This document shows positions 41,601 to 51,829 of a stretch of DNA of 64,000 bases, piece after piece. The stretch comes from Rhynchopus sp. YZ270_cl-10 (lineage: Eukaryota > Euglenozoa > Diplonemea > Diplonemida > Diplonemidae). The number at the start of each line of letters is the position of its first letter. The stretch's first letter is position 1. The notes under the pieces were generated by a model. The model saw only the letters and a program-made list of their open reading frames with translations. It did no database searches and was not told where the DNA came from. The translations under genes and the position numbers were made by a program. Location of the stretch: assembly GCA_964035575.1 (NCBI GenBank), contig OZ037865.1:620001-684000 (forward strand). Reading direction: 5' to 3'.

Positions 41601-44600
41601 GCTCCAACCAAAGGGCATCCGTTGCTGTCCAATCCACCGCGGTCTCATGAAAGGTTTGAACACTGGCAGCCCATTCCGCATCAGTTCGACCCTCAGAAAG
41701 GGAAATAACCGGTTCCGTCTTGCGTGATAAAGCTTTGACAAATAGGCCCACCTTTTCAGTAGAATTTCCAAGCAGAACCTGGACAGTACTGACGCGTTGG
41801 GTGAGGATGAGGTTGAGAATAGAGAGTGTTTTTTGAACGATGCGGCCGTCTGCTCTGCTGTTGGCGTGGACTAATTCGTTTTGCGGTTGGGAATAGGTTT
41901 TGGCAAAAGCGAGAAGTGCTTGGAGTAGTGCTGTTGTGCGCATCTTCGCTTCTTTGTCCATAACTTCGGAGCTGCGTGAAAAGAGAAGTTCTTCAAATCG
42001 TTCGCGGTGCCCTTCAGAGTCACGATCATGCTTGATAATCTGCTGTGCATGGTTCAACACCCTTTTCAACCCTTCTCTCTCATTGCATCGAAGGATCGAT
42101 GGAACCGGAAACAACGATTCCCCTGGGTGATACCGCAGACACAACCTAATAAACCGAACACACAGTCTCGTCAACCCTCCTGGCCGCCCCAAGAAGGAGC
42201 GGGTTTCCTGACCGTCACCGCTACCTTTGACTGGGTATTCGGTATCCACTTCTTTGTTGTTGATTTCTGTGCTTTTGTAAAGATCTACGCAAAGAAGCAG
42301 CAAATCGAGAGAAGCCTTTGCAAGAAACCACCCCTTCCAGGTTTCCTTTTGATTCCACGCCTGCTCCGATGCTGATGACGACGCAGGGCTCGGTGTACTT
42401 CCTGGTACTGCGAGAACTTCGTTCCCCGCACTATCGACCTCGGTTAATACAATGTGCAGTTCGCGCCGTTCGACGTACTGTGGTGCTCTTCGAAGCGAGG
42501 AGGTGGATCGGTCGGTTGAAATGGTCTCATCATTTGAGCTTTTTTCAATACCAAAAGAACTGCCCAGCATGCTCGACGTCGATCTCGTTGGGTGCAGCGC
42601 TTCTAGGCCACCTGGAGATGGTGGCACCACTGCGCTTTCATGAAGCAGCGGTGCCCCCGGTGATGGTGCGGAAAGGCATTTATCGCTCCGTGCTGCAGGT
42701 GGTGACACCGCACCGTGTCCAGCCCCCTTCACGTTGACAACGGTCCAGTCTTGCTCAGCGGGGGTGTTGACAATCAATGCAGGGTTGACAGATACCTTTT
42801 CAGTTGTAGGTTTCGCCTCCTCCGCAATCTGCTTTACACCGTGCGAGAGCGTGGTGCCATAGCAAAGCAGCTCCTCCACGAAGAAGAAGAGGTACGCCAT
42901 GTTCGCGAGGATCACTGGTTTGGTTTTGTGGAGCGTGCCTGCCTCTGCTTCGGCAGTGTACTGCGCGACAATGCGCGCGAGAAGCATGTGTGCAATCTCG
43001 TATTGATCGAAGTAGAACTCCTGGGAGTCCAGCAGGGTCAGCGTTTCGTCGACACAGCGCCACCCTTTGTCCTCCTTCAGCTGTTCGAAAAAGACGCGGG
43101 AGAGTGCGTCCATGGCGGATTCGAAGACGTTGTACATCATGCCCTGCTGGTGCCGCTGCTCCCCTGTGAGGGAGGAGTCTGGGATGGGCGAGCGGTCAGG
43201 GAAGCATCGTACAAACTCGGGGGTGTCTGTGAGGGTTGCCAGCAACTCGATGACGAGAAGGTGCCAGCCGAGGTCGGCGATCTTGCTGGCGGCCGCAGGG
43301 AAGGCTTTGAGACAGCATGAGGCATCCGAGAGGAGTGTGTGCTTTACTTCAAGCGTCGCGTTGCTGATGGCAAGGCGTGTCACCACGAGAAGCGCTGCAG
43401 GCACCTCCATGTTGAGTGCAGTAATGTGTGATCTATCCTCAAGGTCGCCAAATGTATTGCCCCTTTGGGTGTCCAAAGACCTGCACGGCTTCTCGCTTGC
43501 GTGCTTGCATCCGCTAGGAAGTGTTGTGACGCGGCCCAGCATCATGGAGCGCAGGCATGAGTAGGTCTGCTCATCAAGGGGGTACTCGCTGAGGCATTCT
43601 CGGGCGACGCTGAGGCCGGAGATCTTTTCGATGCCAAGCTCGTCGCGGAGCTCCTTGCTGTACTTCATGCAGCAGCCCAAGCAGAGGACCGAGCCCTGGC
43701 GGATGAAGGCGTGTGGGTTGGAGAGGAGGTTGATGAGAATGGCGTGCCCGCCGAGCTTGAGGAAGAGCTTCACAAAGCCGCCCTTTTTGCGTTCGAGCAG
43801 TTCAAGCATGAGGTCCAGCAGGTCCGCCTGCTGCGAGGCGTCTTGCAGGGGCGACAGCAGGGAGGAGCACAGCGCTGCCACGTCCTCCTCTCTTGGCGCG
43901 TCGGTGTGCGTCAACAGCAGCTGCACCAACGTCAGCGCCTCCTGACGCAGCTGCCGGATGTCCTGAGCAGAGGACACACCCCGCTTGCCATGCAAACGCT
44001 CCCTCAGCACCGGGTCACGCAGCAGCTGCACGGGAACGTGAGTGCCCCCCCGCACCGCCTCAGCATCGAGGAAGACCGGCGTGTCGTAGTAGAGAAACCA
44101 GCAGAGCTGCTCGAGGATGAACTGCAGTGGCTTCACTGCCTTGAACTTCTTGCGTGTTGTCTCATGGCGTGCCATGCTGACAAGCTGTACAAGAACCTCT
44201 CGTAGTATTGCCGGAGACGCCTGAACCCAGATGGAGAAGTCCAGAAGCAGGTAGAGCACGCCCTCCCGCAAGACCTCGTCGGGCCAGCTCCAGATCAGCA
44301 CCGAGATGCGTTCGACGTTGCCTTTGTCAAGCAGCGGGGCAATGGAGCGGAGAAGCATGTTGAGGACGTGGGTGAGACGCCAGGCCTGCCATTCTTCAAT
44401 GAAGCGCACCTTGTCGACCTTGGAGAGGTCGCTGAGCAACGACAAAATGTTTGACACCAAAAACGGCGTGACGCGTGTCTCCTGCTTTGCATGCACAGAG
44501 GGGGTCTCTTCACTGGGCTCGGCCGTCAGCAAGGTACTTCCATGCTCACCTAAGAAAGCCAGCAGAGGGAACAACACTGGCATGCCCCCGATCGACTCAA

Positions 44601-47600
44601 GAACCTGGCTCAGACACTGCGTGATGCACAGCTGGGTACCGCCCTTCAGAATCAGTGCAGCGCTGCCGTCGTCGTGCGTGCCCAGCTTATTCATCTGACT
44701 CAAACCCATTACATTAAGCAGCAAGCATTCTTCATGAGTCTCATGCGCAACAAGAGGGTTGAACAGCATATAGATCTTCGGGCTCAGGAAGAAGTCGTGA
44801 TACACAAAGGCATGCTTCTCACGAAGCACCGCCTTCAGCTTTTGGCTGTCCTCACGCGAGAAGGACCCCATATAGCGCGGCCCCGTCTCATACATGGCAT
44901 TCGCAGTATGGTGCCCTACAGGGGAATCAATAAAGTAAATCGCACTGATCTGACCAGAAAGGTTTGTAAAGAGTGTTCTCCCCTGTGCACCCACCTGATC
45001 TGCTCCTATATACCCTGAATACCGCGTATTTGCACCAGACTTTGGATATCTCAACGATCCCTTCCATGCTTCCACTCCATCTACAAAGACACGCACCGTC
45101 TCAGACTTTCCGATAATCCTGGTTCCACAGGAATGTGTTACAAGCAAATGATACCACCGTTGCGCTTCGAACATTAAGCTGTCTATCGACACCTCTTTCA
45201 CCTCAGACCCAATCCGTACAGAAAGACAGAGACGGTTACAACGGAAGAAAGCGGAGATTGCGCTGACATCTTCTTCGGTAGTGTTCTTAGACGCCATTGA
45301 GTAGAGATGGGGGATGTACGAGCCAAGCACATCTGCTTCAGAAGGGTCACGTAACGTAGGTGGGGTGAAGCTTTCTACACGGAACCATACTGCAATGCTG
45401 TAGCCATTCGACGAAGGATACGCTGCATCTGGAATGTGAATGCCAGAGTTCACCCCAGAGAAGTCAAAGAACGCAGACGGAACGCCACGCGATACTGATT
45501 GGTTGACACTCTCTGACACCGAGTTGGCATTTGACGCACTCCCCCCAGCACTCATAATACCCAACCCCATCAACGCAGAGCCATACAGTGAGGCCCCCTT
45601 CCGCGTTTCCCCTATTGCCTTCGCTGCAGGCGGCCCCTCGCCCTTCGTCCTCCGTTCATCCCTGCTCAAACCAAGGTTCCGAAGAATCCGGATCACCCAC
45701 GGCAATAAATACACCCTTTGCGCCTCCGACTGTTCCCGCAACGCGCCGAACAACGGTTTGAGATGGCGGACCGTGATGTTATGCCGTCCAATTCTATAAT
45801 ACGCTTCGGTAAGAGGCTGCCGGATGTCCTCCCCTTCCCAATACACGAGCATGCTGATGAGGGTTTCTAGAGCACCCATTCGGGAAGCCTTTTCGAGGTT
45901 GTGGGTTGAAAACATTAGAACTGATTTGACGCGAACGGCAATGGAGGTGACAAGAGCAGTATCGGTGGCAAAGCTTGGGTGGAAGCAGAGCTGTAAAATG
46001 ATGATCAGAACACCTTCGTTTTCGATGTGCCCATCGGCACTGCCGTCAAGCAGGACGCCAAATAGCTTGTCAAAAATTTCCTTGCGAGGTTGATCCAGAA
46101 CACAGTGCAGGACATCATCAACCACCTTATGCCAGCCAATTTTCGCAGCGAATCTCTGCTTTGCGCGCACATTCCCACGCATCAACACACCAAGTGTTTC
46201 AATCACCAACATCCCCAAGCTGAAGTTCTCATCCGCAAACAACGGTGTATGCGGCACCCTTTGTATTTTCTCATTCGAGGAGCTTGGCGACATCAAATTG
46301 ACTGCTATGTTCACCTTCTTTGCGCTGGGGGGTACCGGGGCTACCTGATGAGAATGCAGCGTCGCGAGGATTTTGAAGTACGCTTCGTCCCCAAGATACT
46401 GCAGCACCTTCTTGCGTTTGCCGATGTCGGGCAGGCCGGCGGTGACCGGACCCCGCTTGATTTGCTTGAATTCTTCATTATTTAGGTCAACTAGAACGTC
46501 GCGGAGCAGTGTCAACACCGTGGTCGTAACGGTACGATCATTTGAGTTAAGACAGTGTAGAAGATCGTTGACTGCAGGGTTCAATGTTTTGTGCAGACTA
46601 CTAAAGTCCTGCCCTTCCCCAGCCTGTTTAAGCAGAAATGTAAACTGCCGGATAGCATATGGGCGAAGCGCTTCGCATTGCAGGCAAGAGAGGAGCGCGC
46701 CTATTCCGGGCATTTGAAGTGCAAGAATCTGCATGACAGGAAGCTCGTAGACTCCTTCAAACACATTCAAAATTAAATTCCGTGCAAAGACATGAGACGG
46801 CAAATCCTCTTGGGTGATCCCAACCGGAATGTCCGTTGATGCAGCCAACGCCCTTTCGGACTCCTCCTCTGTCTGCCACAATGCGGCAGGCGATGGTGCT
46901 TTGCTCCCTTTTCTCCTTCTCCCCGGAGTTGAAGGAAATGCACTGCTCGACGTCACCCTCTTCACCCCCAGAGGCGTGCCCACATCCATTGCACTACCAC
47001 CAAGCGAACCTGACATGGCAGGGATGCCAAAGTCTTCTTGTGGATGTTGTACCCCCTCTGGGGTTCCTCGCAGACTGCCTGGGAGACTTCCGTTGCCGCT
47101 GTTGGAAAGCGCGCTGCTCCCCCTGCGGAAGTTAGATCCTCCATCGGACGCAAAGCTTTCAACCCTTTTGAGTCCTTCAGACCGAGCCAGCGGGGCGCTC
47201 TTTCTGCGTCTATCGGTGTCCTTCTTCGCGTACATTATCTGCGACGACTCCATCCCTTTCATTGTCATCCACGACGGCAGCGACGACCTATGCCCTCTCT
47301 TCATCAACTTCTCCCCAAACGACATGCCACGTGGTCTTGGTTTTGTCCCTTCATTTGGCGTCATACCTATGTCACTGCCTACCTCTGAGGGGGAGAACTC
47401 CCATTCGGAGGAAACTGGTGAACCGGCTCCTGGCAGCGCAGCGGACAATGGGGTGAAGGATTGGCCACGCAGGGCGCAGACCACTTCGTGTTGCGCCTCA
47501 AATGCAAGCGAAAGGATGTTGACGAAATGTTGTGGGAAATTCAGTGAGGCGGAGGTGGGTCCAGGGGCAGAGGGGTTGTCGAGAATAGGTGCGCAGTGGA

Positions 47601-50115
47601 GTTGAATTCCCTTAGAGGTGTCGCGTTTGCGGACGATGACAAGCAAGGCTTCGGCAACGTCGCGGACGATAACACTGTTGTACCGCATATGGCGGAGCAA
47701 GGCAAGAAGCGCTGTCAGATCCGGACGGATTTCCCTCCCAACATACGTCGCAACAGAGTGAATGATATACCGCGACAACTGCTTCAAACACGTTCGAATC
47801 GCCTCTCCATGCGCCTCGCGGTTGCTTGCAGCTGCCTCCCATCGGTACCGTAGTGGATCCCTTACTGTTTTCCCTTCAATTGAGTCAAATGCTGACATAT
47901 AAAAGACGTCCGACTCTAAAAGAATTCTGTGCAATCCAAAGGAGACGAATAGGTCGAATGCGGACCGTTCTTTGCCTGAAGTTGGTGTTTTCCCTATGGA
48001 TTCAACAGGACCACGGCGGCGGGTGTTTTTATCAGACATAACGTCTCTTTCGAACTGCCGCTGAATAGAACTCAACACAATACTGAGACAGTAGAACTGC
48101 AGGTGGAAGTAGTCGCGTTGGTGGTGAAGGGCGATGAAGAGGTTCATGCTGGGCTTTTGTGGGGAAGGGTCCGGGTCGGTGCTGCTGAGCATGCTTGCGA
48201 GCGACAGAGCGTTGGTGGCAAAGGAGGACTGTGTCACTGCAGTAGGCGATTGATTCGAATAGAAGAGAAACGAAAAGACATCGAGGATGAGAAACTCTAA
48301 CTTATCGACGGTCGCCCAGAGGAGGCGCTCGTCGGTGTCAATGTTTACCCCACGAAAGGCTTCGACGACTTCGTTTCCGTTCATCTGCGTTGCAATCTGC
48401 TTTGCAACGCAAGCATGGATATGTCTCCGAATCCCTGCGCATGTATCCGACAGTTCTGTCATAAGGTCAAACAAATCATCCATCTGCTTCGGTTGGTTCC
48501 CTCTTAAAACATCCAACAGAGTCACACCATTTTGCAGCGGCGCCTCATTGATATCCGATGCATACTCAATATGAAAATACGCCTCCTCCGGCAGAATACG
48601 ATGCAAACGACAATAATTCGGACGCAAAAAATTCCCTGTCTTAATAACCTCCTCGATAGCCCCAAATGACTCCTTTCCTGTATAGTGCAATACATGCCAG
48701 ACCATCGCCTCTCCACAGGCAGTAGTAAGGTCCAATTCAACCAAGGCACGAAGCACACCAGGCATATCCTCGAGAAGCGTGACAACAATACCCAATGCCG
48801 CCAGCTGCATCGCAGAATAAAAATCCCTCCGTCTCTCTGACAGGCTATTAAGGGAGTAGTCCTCTCTGTTGAAGGTTCTTATGTCCGCTTCTTGTTGTAC
48901 ATCTGAAGCGAATCTTCCGGTTTCGACATGAATATAGGCGGTTTCTGTGGGCCATTTTAGAAGTTGTACTAGAGCCTCTCCGACTTCGCATTCAAGAATT
49001 TTATCACGACGAACTTTGTTCACTCCAGGGTCAGGCATATAAGCGTTGGGGCGTACCACAACGGAGACAGCGTTGAGGAGCTCCAGAATGGCTGTGAAGA
49101 GCTTTGCGTCGCAGGCGGAGGGTTGGGTAGGGTGTTTGGTCTGCATGTCTTTGTCGTCGTCGTCGTCGTCTTCTGTAGTGTCGCTTGGCTTGACGCAGTG
49201 GATGACATGAGTGTGCAGCATGATCAATGACCACGACATAACCTTTGCCAGAGGACTTCCCCCAGAGAGGCAAGCATCTGCTGCCTCAGAGGCCTGCAAA
49301 GGCGTTCGCAACTCTGATGTGGGTGAAAGTCTTGCCTTCTCGCTCTCAGATCCCCGCGACACAACTTTGGTGACCAAGGTGACGCATTGTCCAAGCAGAT
49401 CTACACGCAACGCAACCTGCGCGAATTTATCACTGAGCACCTCGGAGGTGCGCTTCTTCTTGGACCCCTCCGCTTCCGGGCTGTGCCCTGCTGCGCGCTC
49501 TGCTTCTAACTGTTCTCTAAGATATGCGATTGGCATAGCAAGCGGCCAAAGACTCGATACAACCGCATCAAGAAGACGTGCCAATGTAGTCAATAACCCC
49601 CCAGTAGTGACAATGAAACGAACATTGAGTGGTGATCTCGTTGCAATGTCCAAACAGGTCAGACAGGTCATGACAGCGGCGTAAGGTGGCGGTGGCGAGC
49701 TTGCGCATGACATAGTGGAGTCCACCCTTAGCAGCGCGTCTACGAGACGTGCCAGAGCTCCGCAGAGGTGGGAGAGGATGCAGAGGGGGACGGTGGGGTC
49801 AGCGGGGGAGGGTTGCCAGTCAGAGAGGACGTCGGCAAAGGCTTGTCTGAAGGCAGCCCCGGCAGGGTCCTCGCCAGTGGCAGCAGTGCCGCGTCGTGAA
49901 GGAGACAGTGGGTCCAGTGTGCGTGCCTCGGTGTCGGTAGTGTCGACAGCATCCTGCAAAGGGGTGTGTCGCCAAAGCTGGTCTAAAAGCTTTCCATGTT
50001 CATTTGTCTTCAGCCAGATCTCGTCCAGTCTTGTCTCAATCTCCAGCGCGCTCGGCTCGCGTGCCTGTGACTTCCGTGTGTCCTGACTCTCCTTCTTGAA
50101 GAATCCGAACACCAT
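38644..50115 (-). CDS. BEACH-WD40 protein (neurobeachin/SPIRRIG type)
   Basis: 3,823 residues in one exon, stop TAG. The long N-terminal part (about 60-1500) is helical, armadillo-like. A concanavalin-A-like lectin domain lies at about 1540-1745 (FDFSGVNSGIHIPDAAYPSS, YSIAVWFRVESF), followed by a second helical region. PH-BEACH is at about 3035-3145 (ELITLMQGWSGNLQVCG), and BEACH at about 3165-3450, with WVRREISNFEYLMALN (Trp about 3174), the signature NDLTQYPVMPWILSDY, and DPFKS near its end. WD40 repeats occupy about 3600-3815 (VTGSQDTTLRLYRLR, VSGSSDGTAIMYN). This order is that of the NBEA/LYST/LvsA/SPIRRIG families, large cytosolic scaffolds for vesicle traffic, membrane fission and lysosome-related organelles. 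Low-complexity Ser/Pro segments (about 945-1115 and 2420-2520) are typical linkers. Start: first ATG of the frame (MVFGFFKKE). Length is usual for the family; absence of introns over 11.5 kb is notable. Confidence 0.95.
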   Translation of the reverse strand: MVFGFFKKESQDTRKSQAREPSALEIETRLDEIWLKTNEHGKLLDQLWRHTPLQDAVDTTDTEARTLDPLSPSRRGTAATGEDPAGAAFRQAFADVLSDWQPSPADPTVPLCILSHLCGALARLVDALLRVDSTMSCASSPPPPYAAVMTCLTCLDIATRSPLNVRFIVTTGGLLTTLARLLDAVVSSLWPLAMPIAYLREQLEAERAAGHSPEAEGSKKKRTSEVLSDKFAQVALRVDLLGQCVTLVTKVVSRGSESEKARLSPTSELRTPLQASEAADACLSGGSPLAKVMSWSLIMLHTHVIHCVKPSDTTEDDDDDDKDMQTKHPTQPSACDAKLFTAILELLNAVSVVVRPNAYMPDPGVNKVRRDKILECEVGEALVQLLKWPTETAYIHVETGRFASDVQQEADIRTFNREDYSLNSLSERRRDFYSAMQLAALGIVVTLLEDMPGVLRALVELDLTTACGEAMVWHVLHYTGKESFGAIEEVIKTGNFLRPNYCRLHRILPEEAYFHIEYASDINEAPLQNGVTLLDVLRGNQPKQMDDLFDLMTELSDTCAGIRRHIHACVAKQIATQMNGNEVVEAFRGVNIDTDERLLWATVDKLEFLILDVFSFLFYSNQSPTAVTQSSFATNALSLASMLSSTDPDPSPQKPSMNLFIALHHQRDYFHLQFYCLSIVLSSIQRQFERDVMSDKNTRRRGPVESIGKTPTSGKERSAFDLFVSFGLHRILLESDVFYMSAFDSIEGKTVRDPLRYRWEAAASNREAHGEAIRTCLKQLSRYIIHSVATYVGREIRPDLTALLALLRHMRYNSVIVRDVAEALLVIVRKRDTSKGIQLHCAPILDNPSAPGPTSASLNFPQHFVNILSLAFEAQHEVVCALRGQSFTPLSAALPGAGSPVSSEWEFSPSEVGSDIGMTPNEGTKPRPRGMSFGEKLMKRGHRSSLPSWMTMKGMESSQIMYAKKDTDRRRKSAPLARSEGLKRVESFASDGGSNFRRGSSALSNSGNGSLPGSLRGTPEGVQHPQEDFGIPAMSGSLGGSAMDVGTPLGVKRVTSSSAFPSTPGRRRKGSKAPSPAALWQTEEESERALAASTDIPVGITQEDLPSHVFARNLILNVFEGVYELPVMQILALQMPGIGALLSCLQCEALRPYAIRQFTFLLKQAGEGQDFSSLHKTLNPAVNDLLHCLNSNDRTVTTTVLTLLRDVLVDLNNEEFKQIKRGPVTAGLPDIGKRKKVLQYLGDEAYFKILATLHSHQVAPVPPSAKKVNIAVNLMSPSSSNEKIQRVPHTPLFADENFSLGMLVIETLGVLMRGNVRAKQRFAAKIGWHKVVDDVLHCVLDQPRKEIFDKLFGVLLDGSADGHIENEGVLIIILQLCFHPSFATDTALVTSIAVRVKSVLMFSTHNLEKASRMGALETLISMLVYWEGEDIRQPLTEAYYRIGRHNITVRHLKPLFGALREQSEAQRVYLLPWVIRILRNLGLSRDERRTKGEGPPAAKAIGETRKGASLYGSALMGLGIMSAGGSASNANSVSESVNQSVSRGVPSAFFDFSGVNSGIHIPDAAYPSSNGYSIAVWFRVESFTPPTLRDPSEADVLGSYIPHLYSMASKNTTEEDVSAISAFFRCNRLCLSVRIGSEVKEVSIDSLMFEAQRWYHLLVTHSCGTRIIGKSETVRVFVDGVEAWKGSLRYPKSGANTRYSGYIGADQVGAQGRTLFTNLSGQISAIYFIDSPVGHHTANAMYETGPRYMGSFSREDSQKLKAVLREKHAFVYHDFFLSPKIYMLFNPLVAHETHEECLLLNVMGLSQMNKLGTHDDGSAALILKGGTQLCITQCLSQVLESIGGMPVLFPLLAFLGEHGSTLLTAEPSEETPSVHAKQETRVTPFLVSNILSLLSDLSKVDKVRFIEEWQAWRLTHVLNMLLRSIAPLLDKGNVERISVLIWSWPDEVLREGVLYLLLDFSIWVQASPAILREVLVQLVSMARHETTRKKFKAVKPLQFILEQLCWFLYYDTPVFLDAEAVRGGTHVPVQLLRDPVLRERLHGKRGVSSAQDIRQLRQEALTLVQLLLTHTDAPREEDVAALCSSLLSPLQDASQQADLLDLMLELLERKKGGFVKLFLKLGGHAILINLLSNPHAFIRQGSVLCLGCCMKYSKELRDELGIEKISGLSVARECLSEYPLDEQTYSCLRSMMLGRVTTLPSGCKHASEKPCRSLDTQRGNTFGDLEDRSHITALNMEVPAALLVVTRLAISNATLEVKHTLLSDASCCLKAFPAAASKIADLGWHLLVIELLATLTDTPEFVRCFPDRSPIPDSSLTGEQRHQQGMMYNVFESAMDALSRVFFEQLKEDKGWRCVDETLTLLDSQEFYFDQYEIAHMLLARIVAQYTAEAEAGTLHKTKPVILANMAYLFFFVEELLCYGTTLSHGVKQIAEEAKPTTEKVSVNPALIVNTPAEQDWTVVNVKGAGHGAVSPPAARSDKCLSAPSPGAPLLHESAVVPPSPGGLEALHPTRSTSSMLGSSFGIEKSSNDETISTDRSTSSLRRAPQYVERRELHIVLTEVDSAGNEVLAVPGSTPSPASSSASEQAWNQKETWKGWFLAKASLDLLLLCVDLYKSTEINNKEVDTEYPVKGSGDGQETRSFLGRPGGLTRLCVRFIRLCLRYHPGESLFPVPSILRCNEREGLKRVLNHAQQIIKHDRDSEGHRERFEELLFSRSSEVMDKEAKMRTTALLQALLAFAKTYSQPQNELVHANSRADGRIVQKTLSILNLILTQRVSTVQVLLGNSTEKVGLFVKALSRKTEPVISLSEGRTDAEWAASVQTFHETAVDWTATDALWLELNKRAESVNRFIEKECGAVAGDLIQRKQRTLMSLRRQVASNCDRIKDVLLKHTTGIAAKPLELPPSILPQIYRDLYRTSEKHWRSLVTAVTDQRGVWATEDVFESAARTRLVRRSRRDVGLEPYFQIRPKLSADPKLTDHSDASQNDREKAQRAEAVKVARCREETTERENSAENPDPYEAAEPAEDVEDVPELTSMGRRYPCELITLMQGWSGNLQVCGNPSRYLWLLVDEENAAIVQKMGKAEKLVEKPKDDKFSVDTLEMIFLRRYRMVYSALEFQFTDRTSILVNFITKEAAVQVMKTILFQIAPRPASLKILELPKNPMADFKKSKLTEKWVRREISNFEYLMALNHFASRSVNDLTQYPVMPWILSDYTSKEIDLEDESVYRDLSVPMGCMGMDGRRSDSRVEDLQEKYDSLYASGSEPYHYGSHYSNSGFVLFYLIRIEPYTTGSRILQGGPFDHADRMFDSMSQMWHGVTHAASDVKELIPEFFFLPEMFVNNNNVKFGHRQDGRKFSEVELPAWASSPQEFVRIHRDALESEHVSQNLHHWIDMIFGYKQSPSREGVNVYHPYTYERMTRELGNDEDGLMPGIVAHIDNFGQTPIQLLRKKHPARNAVTPIFDPFKSLASALVPQSALYSIMKSRVVKLYLTHEHLVGIGSSGAVVVHPFKAGSSVTEQQASVLLGKAQESSSLHSTAEEKNLSPGLLAAEASAHMLPPMAGSLGGASLSAGVSRRTVGSRRGFYFDPQPSCQSRPLQAGIQKCASSMYSYVFASVPERHVLISSGLWNNTAIISELVAGTNSTPTAIQTLSGHHGVVTCLALSEDYSYLVTGSQDTTLRLYRLRLKSGQPAQFQATLFGHEEPVLCVAINPTFDVIVSGSSDGTAIMYNISEGTYERTLLHPKKHPIDLITSTATGATIMYSKADAGTLFHYSLNGKLLHTAEVGAKLHTMTLTKDSHFLVCGGMLKEDRKAVSSLTLRSSHEYV

Positions 50116-50444
50116 CGTAGGCCGTCCGTTCTCCCTACAACTGTCGTTGCATCAAACGCCGGGAAAAAAATATCTCTCTTTTGTGTATGTGTAAAAAAGA
50201 AAACTCTGTAGTGGGGTTGAAGATGTGGGGAAGGAACAAAAAGGTTGATTGCCTGAAGAGTAGTAACTCAGCACTGCAGGAAGCTTGGGTTGGGTTTTTG
50301 CAGAAACTCGAGTCTGAAGTCTGTGGGTCGAAAGCTGCATGGGGCAAGGGTTTGAGCACCCTTCGGAGCAGGAAATGGGAGTTGAAAAAATGGGGAAGGG
50401 AGGGCAATTTTTCGGAAGAAGAAAAAGAAAAAGAAAAAAAAAAC
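50116..50444. other. BEACH 5' flank with a coding-like relic
   Basis: On the minus strand, a polypyrimidine run (50415-50445) precedes the BEACH start by about 300 bp. On the plus strand, 50243-50330 reads LKSSNSALQEAW...FLQKLESE, matching at protein level a relic at 54913-55015. Confidence 0.45.
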
Positions 50445-51191
50445 TCAGGCAGATGGTTTTTGCGCTTCGCTGTTGTTGTCGGAAGACACACGCAGCGCAG
50501 CGTTCTTCACAAGACGCGCACAGTTGTATCGGTGGTGCGTTTCACATGTCGCGTACGTGCAGGGGCGCGTGGTGCCGACCCTTCTACACCAGGAAAAGTA
50601 GCAGTGAGGTGCGTGCGTCCATTTGAGGTGTGCATGGGTGGGTGCCAGACCTGCACAGCCCGCACCCTTATCGCATGCGCGAAGCAGGTTCTGCAGCTCT
50701 CCCTGCTGCGATCGCTTTACTTGGAAGGTGTGCTTCTTGATTGCCCGCAGCACGTTCCCCTCGTTGTCCACTGGGTCCTTCTGCCGGTTCCCCAACGACC
50801 GTGCCACCTCCCGATGTATGCCGTGCTCATCCAGCAACGAGCACGCCTCCCACTTACCGTGCGTCACGTTGCATCCCGCACAGCGAATGTCCACCCTCCC
50901 ATAGGGCCCTTCCAGACACGAGAGCGACGCACCTTCTGCGTCCATGTCCGCCATGAAGCGGCCGCAAAACCCACATTCCAAAAGAACCAATTCTGATGGC
51001 AGTGTACAGTCAGGCTTCCCACTGTGGTGGACAATGTCCTCAAATTCGGTGCTTGTGTTGCTCGGTACGCGCGGTCGAGAGCGCCACAGAACTGTGTTGG
51101 CAGGCACCACCTGCTCGACAGGCGCCTCCGTTGCTGCTTCGGCAACAACTTCGCGTTCGTATGTGATGCATGGGACCCGTGTGGACTGCAT
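50445..51191 (-). CDS. Zinc-binding hypothetical protein
   Basis: 248 residues. The middle holds two Cys pairs, CGFC (about 74-77) and CAGC (about 103-106), 25 residues apart, in a pattern seen in small beta-tent zinc folds such as Yippee, Mis18 or CULT domains; the match is only to the Cys spacing, so the family is not assigned. More Cys/His pairs follow near the C-terminus (CRRVGTTRPCTYATCETHH), possibly a second zinc site. No signal peptide or membrane segment. The 5' end is about 640 bp from the phosphatase stop and the 3' end 330 bp from the BEACH start, all in one direction. Start is the first ATG; nothing decides between it and later ones. Confidence 0.55.
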   Translation of the reverse strand: MQSTRVPCITYEREVVAEAATEAPVEQVVPANTVLWRSRPRVPSNTSTEFEDIVHHSGKPDCTLPSELVLLECGFCGRFMADMDAEGASLSCLEGPYGRVDIRCAGCNVTHGKWEACSLLDEHGIHREVARSLGNRQKDPVDNEGNVLRAIKKHTFQVKRSQQGELQNLLRACDKGAGCAGLAPTHAHLKWTHAPHCYFSWCRRVGTTRPCTYATCETHHRYNCARLVKNAALRVSSDNNSEAQKPSA

Positions 51192-51829
51192 CTGCGGGGT
51201 AATGATGGGGAGGGGGATGGGGGAGAAGGGGCGGTCAAAAAGGTTGACTTTAAATACAACAGCCCTCTTGTAACAGTGTACCTTGGTGCGCCGGGTGAAC
51301 CCCTAACCCTCCTACGTTAAAAGAAAGAAAGGTTTTGAAATAACCTAGCTTCTAGCTTCTCGTACTAGTCACCAAACAGTAATTGATGCCACCTCCAACT
51401 GACCCACTGTACGATGCCAGCCATCCGGACGACAGCACAATTAAATGATAGTATAAAACACTTCTGTGAACGCAGACACAAAAAGAAAAATTCGGGGGGC
51501 GAAGGAGGGAGTGATCTTCTTTGCTTGTGTTATAAAGAGCCGAGGCACAATTCAGGCTAGTGTGGTTTGTGTTACATGAAGTGCCGTTCTCCTTGAGGCT
51601 ATGGGCGCAATCTGTCGCCCGGAAGGGAAAGGGGGGATAAAAAGCATTTCATCATCTGAAAAGAAGATGTTTGTCCAGATGAAAGCCTTTCGTATTTGGT
51701 CAACGTAATATCATATTTTTTAGAAGTGCAAACACCTCTACAGACGTAGGCACCTTGGCACAAAAAAAGGGGGGTTCAGTGGGAGCAGGTATTTTTTTTT
51801 GGTTCTTTGAGCTTGTTGCATCAAAGGGG
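51192..51829. other. Intergenic stretch with modules X, Z and Y
   Basis: Module X near 51247-51288 (ACAGCCCTCTTGTAACAGTG), module Z near 51414-51443 (GATGCCAGCCATCCGGACG), module Y near 51726-51757 (GTGCAAACACCTCTACAG). No gene. Confidence 0.55.

Noticed and set aside
38755-50086. Many plus-strand frames of 60-260 residues within the BEACH region
   Set aside because: Antisense shadows of the 3,823-residue gene.
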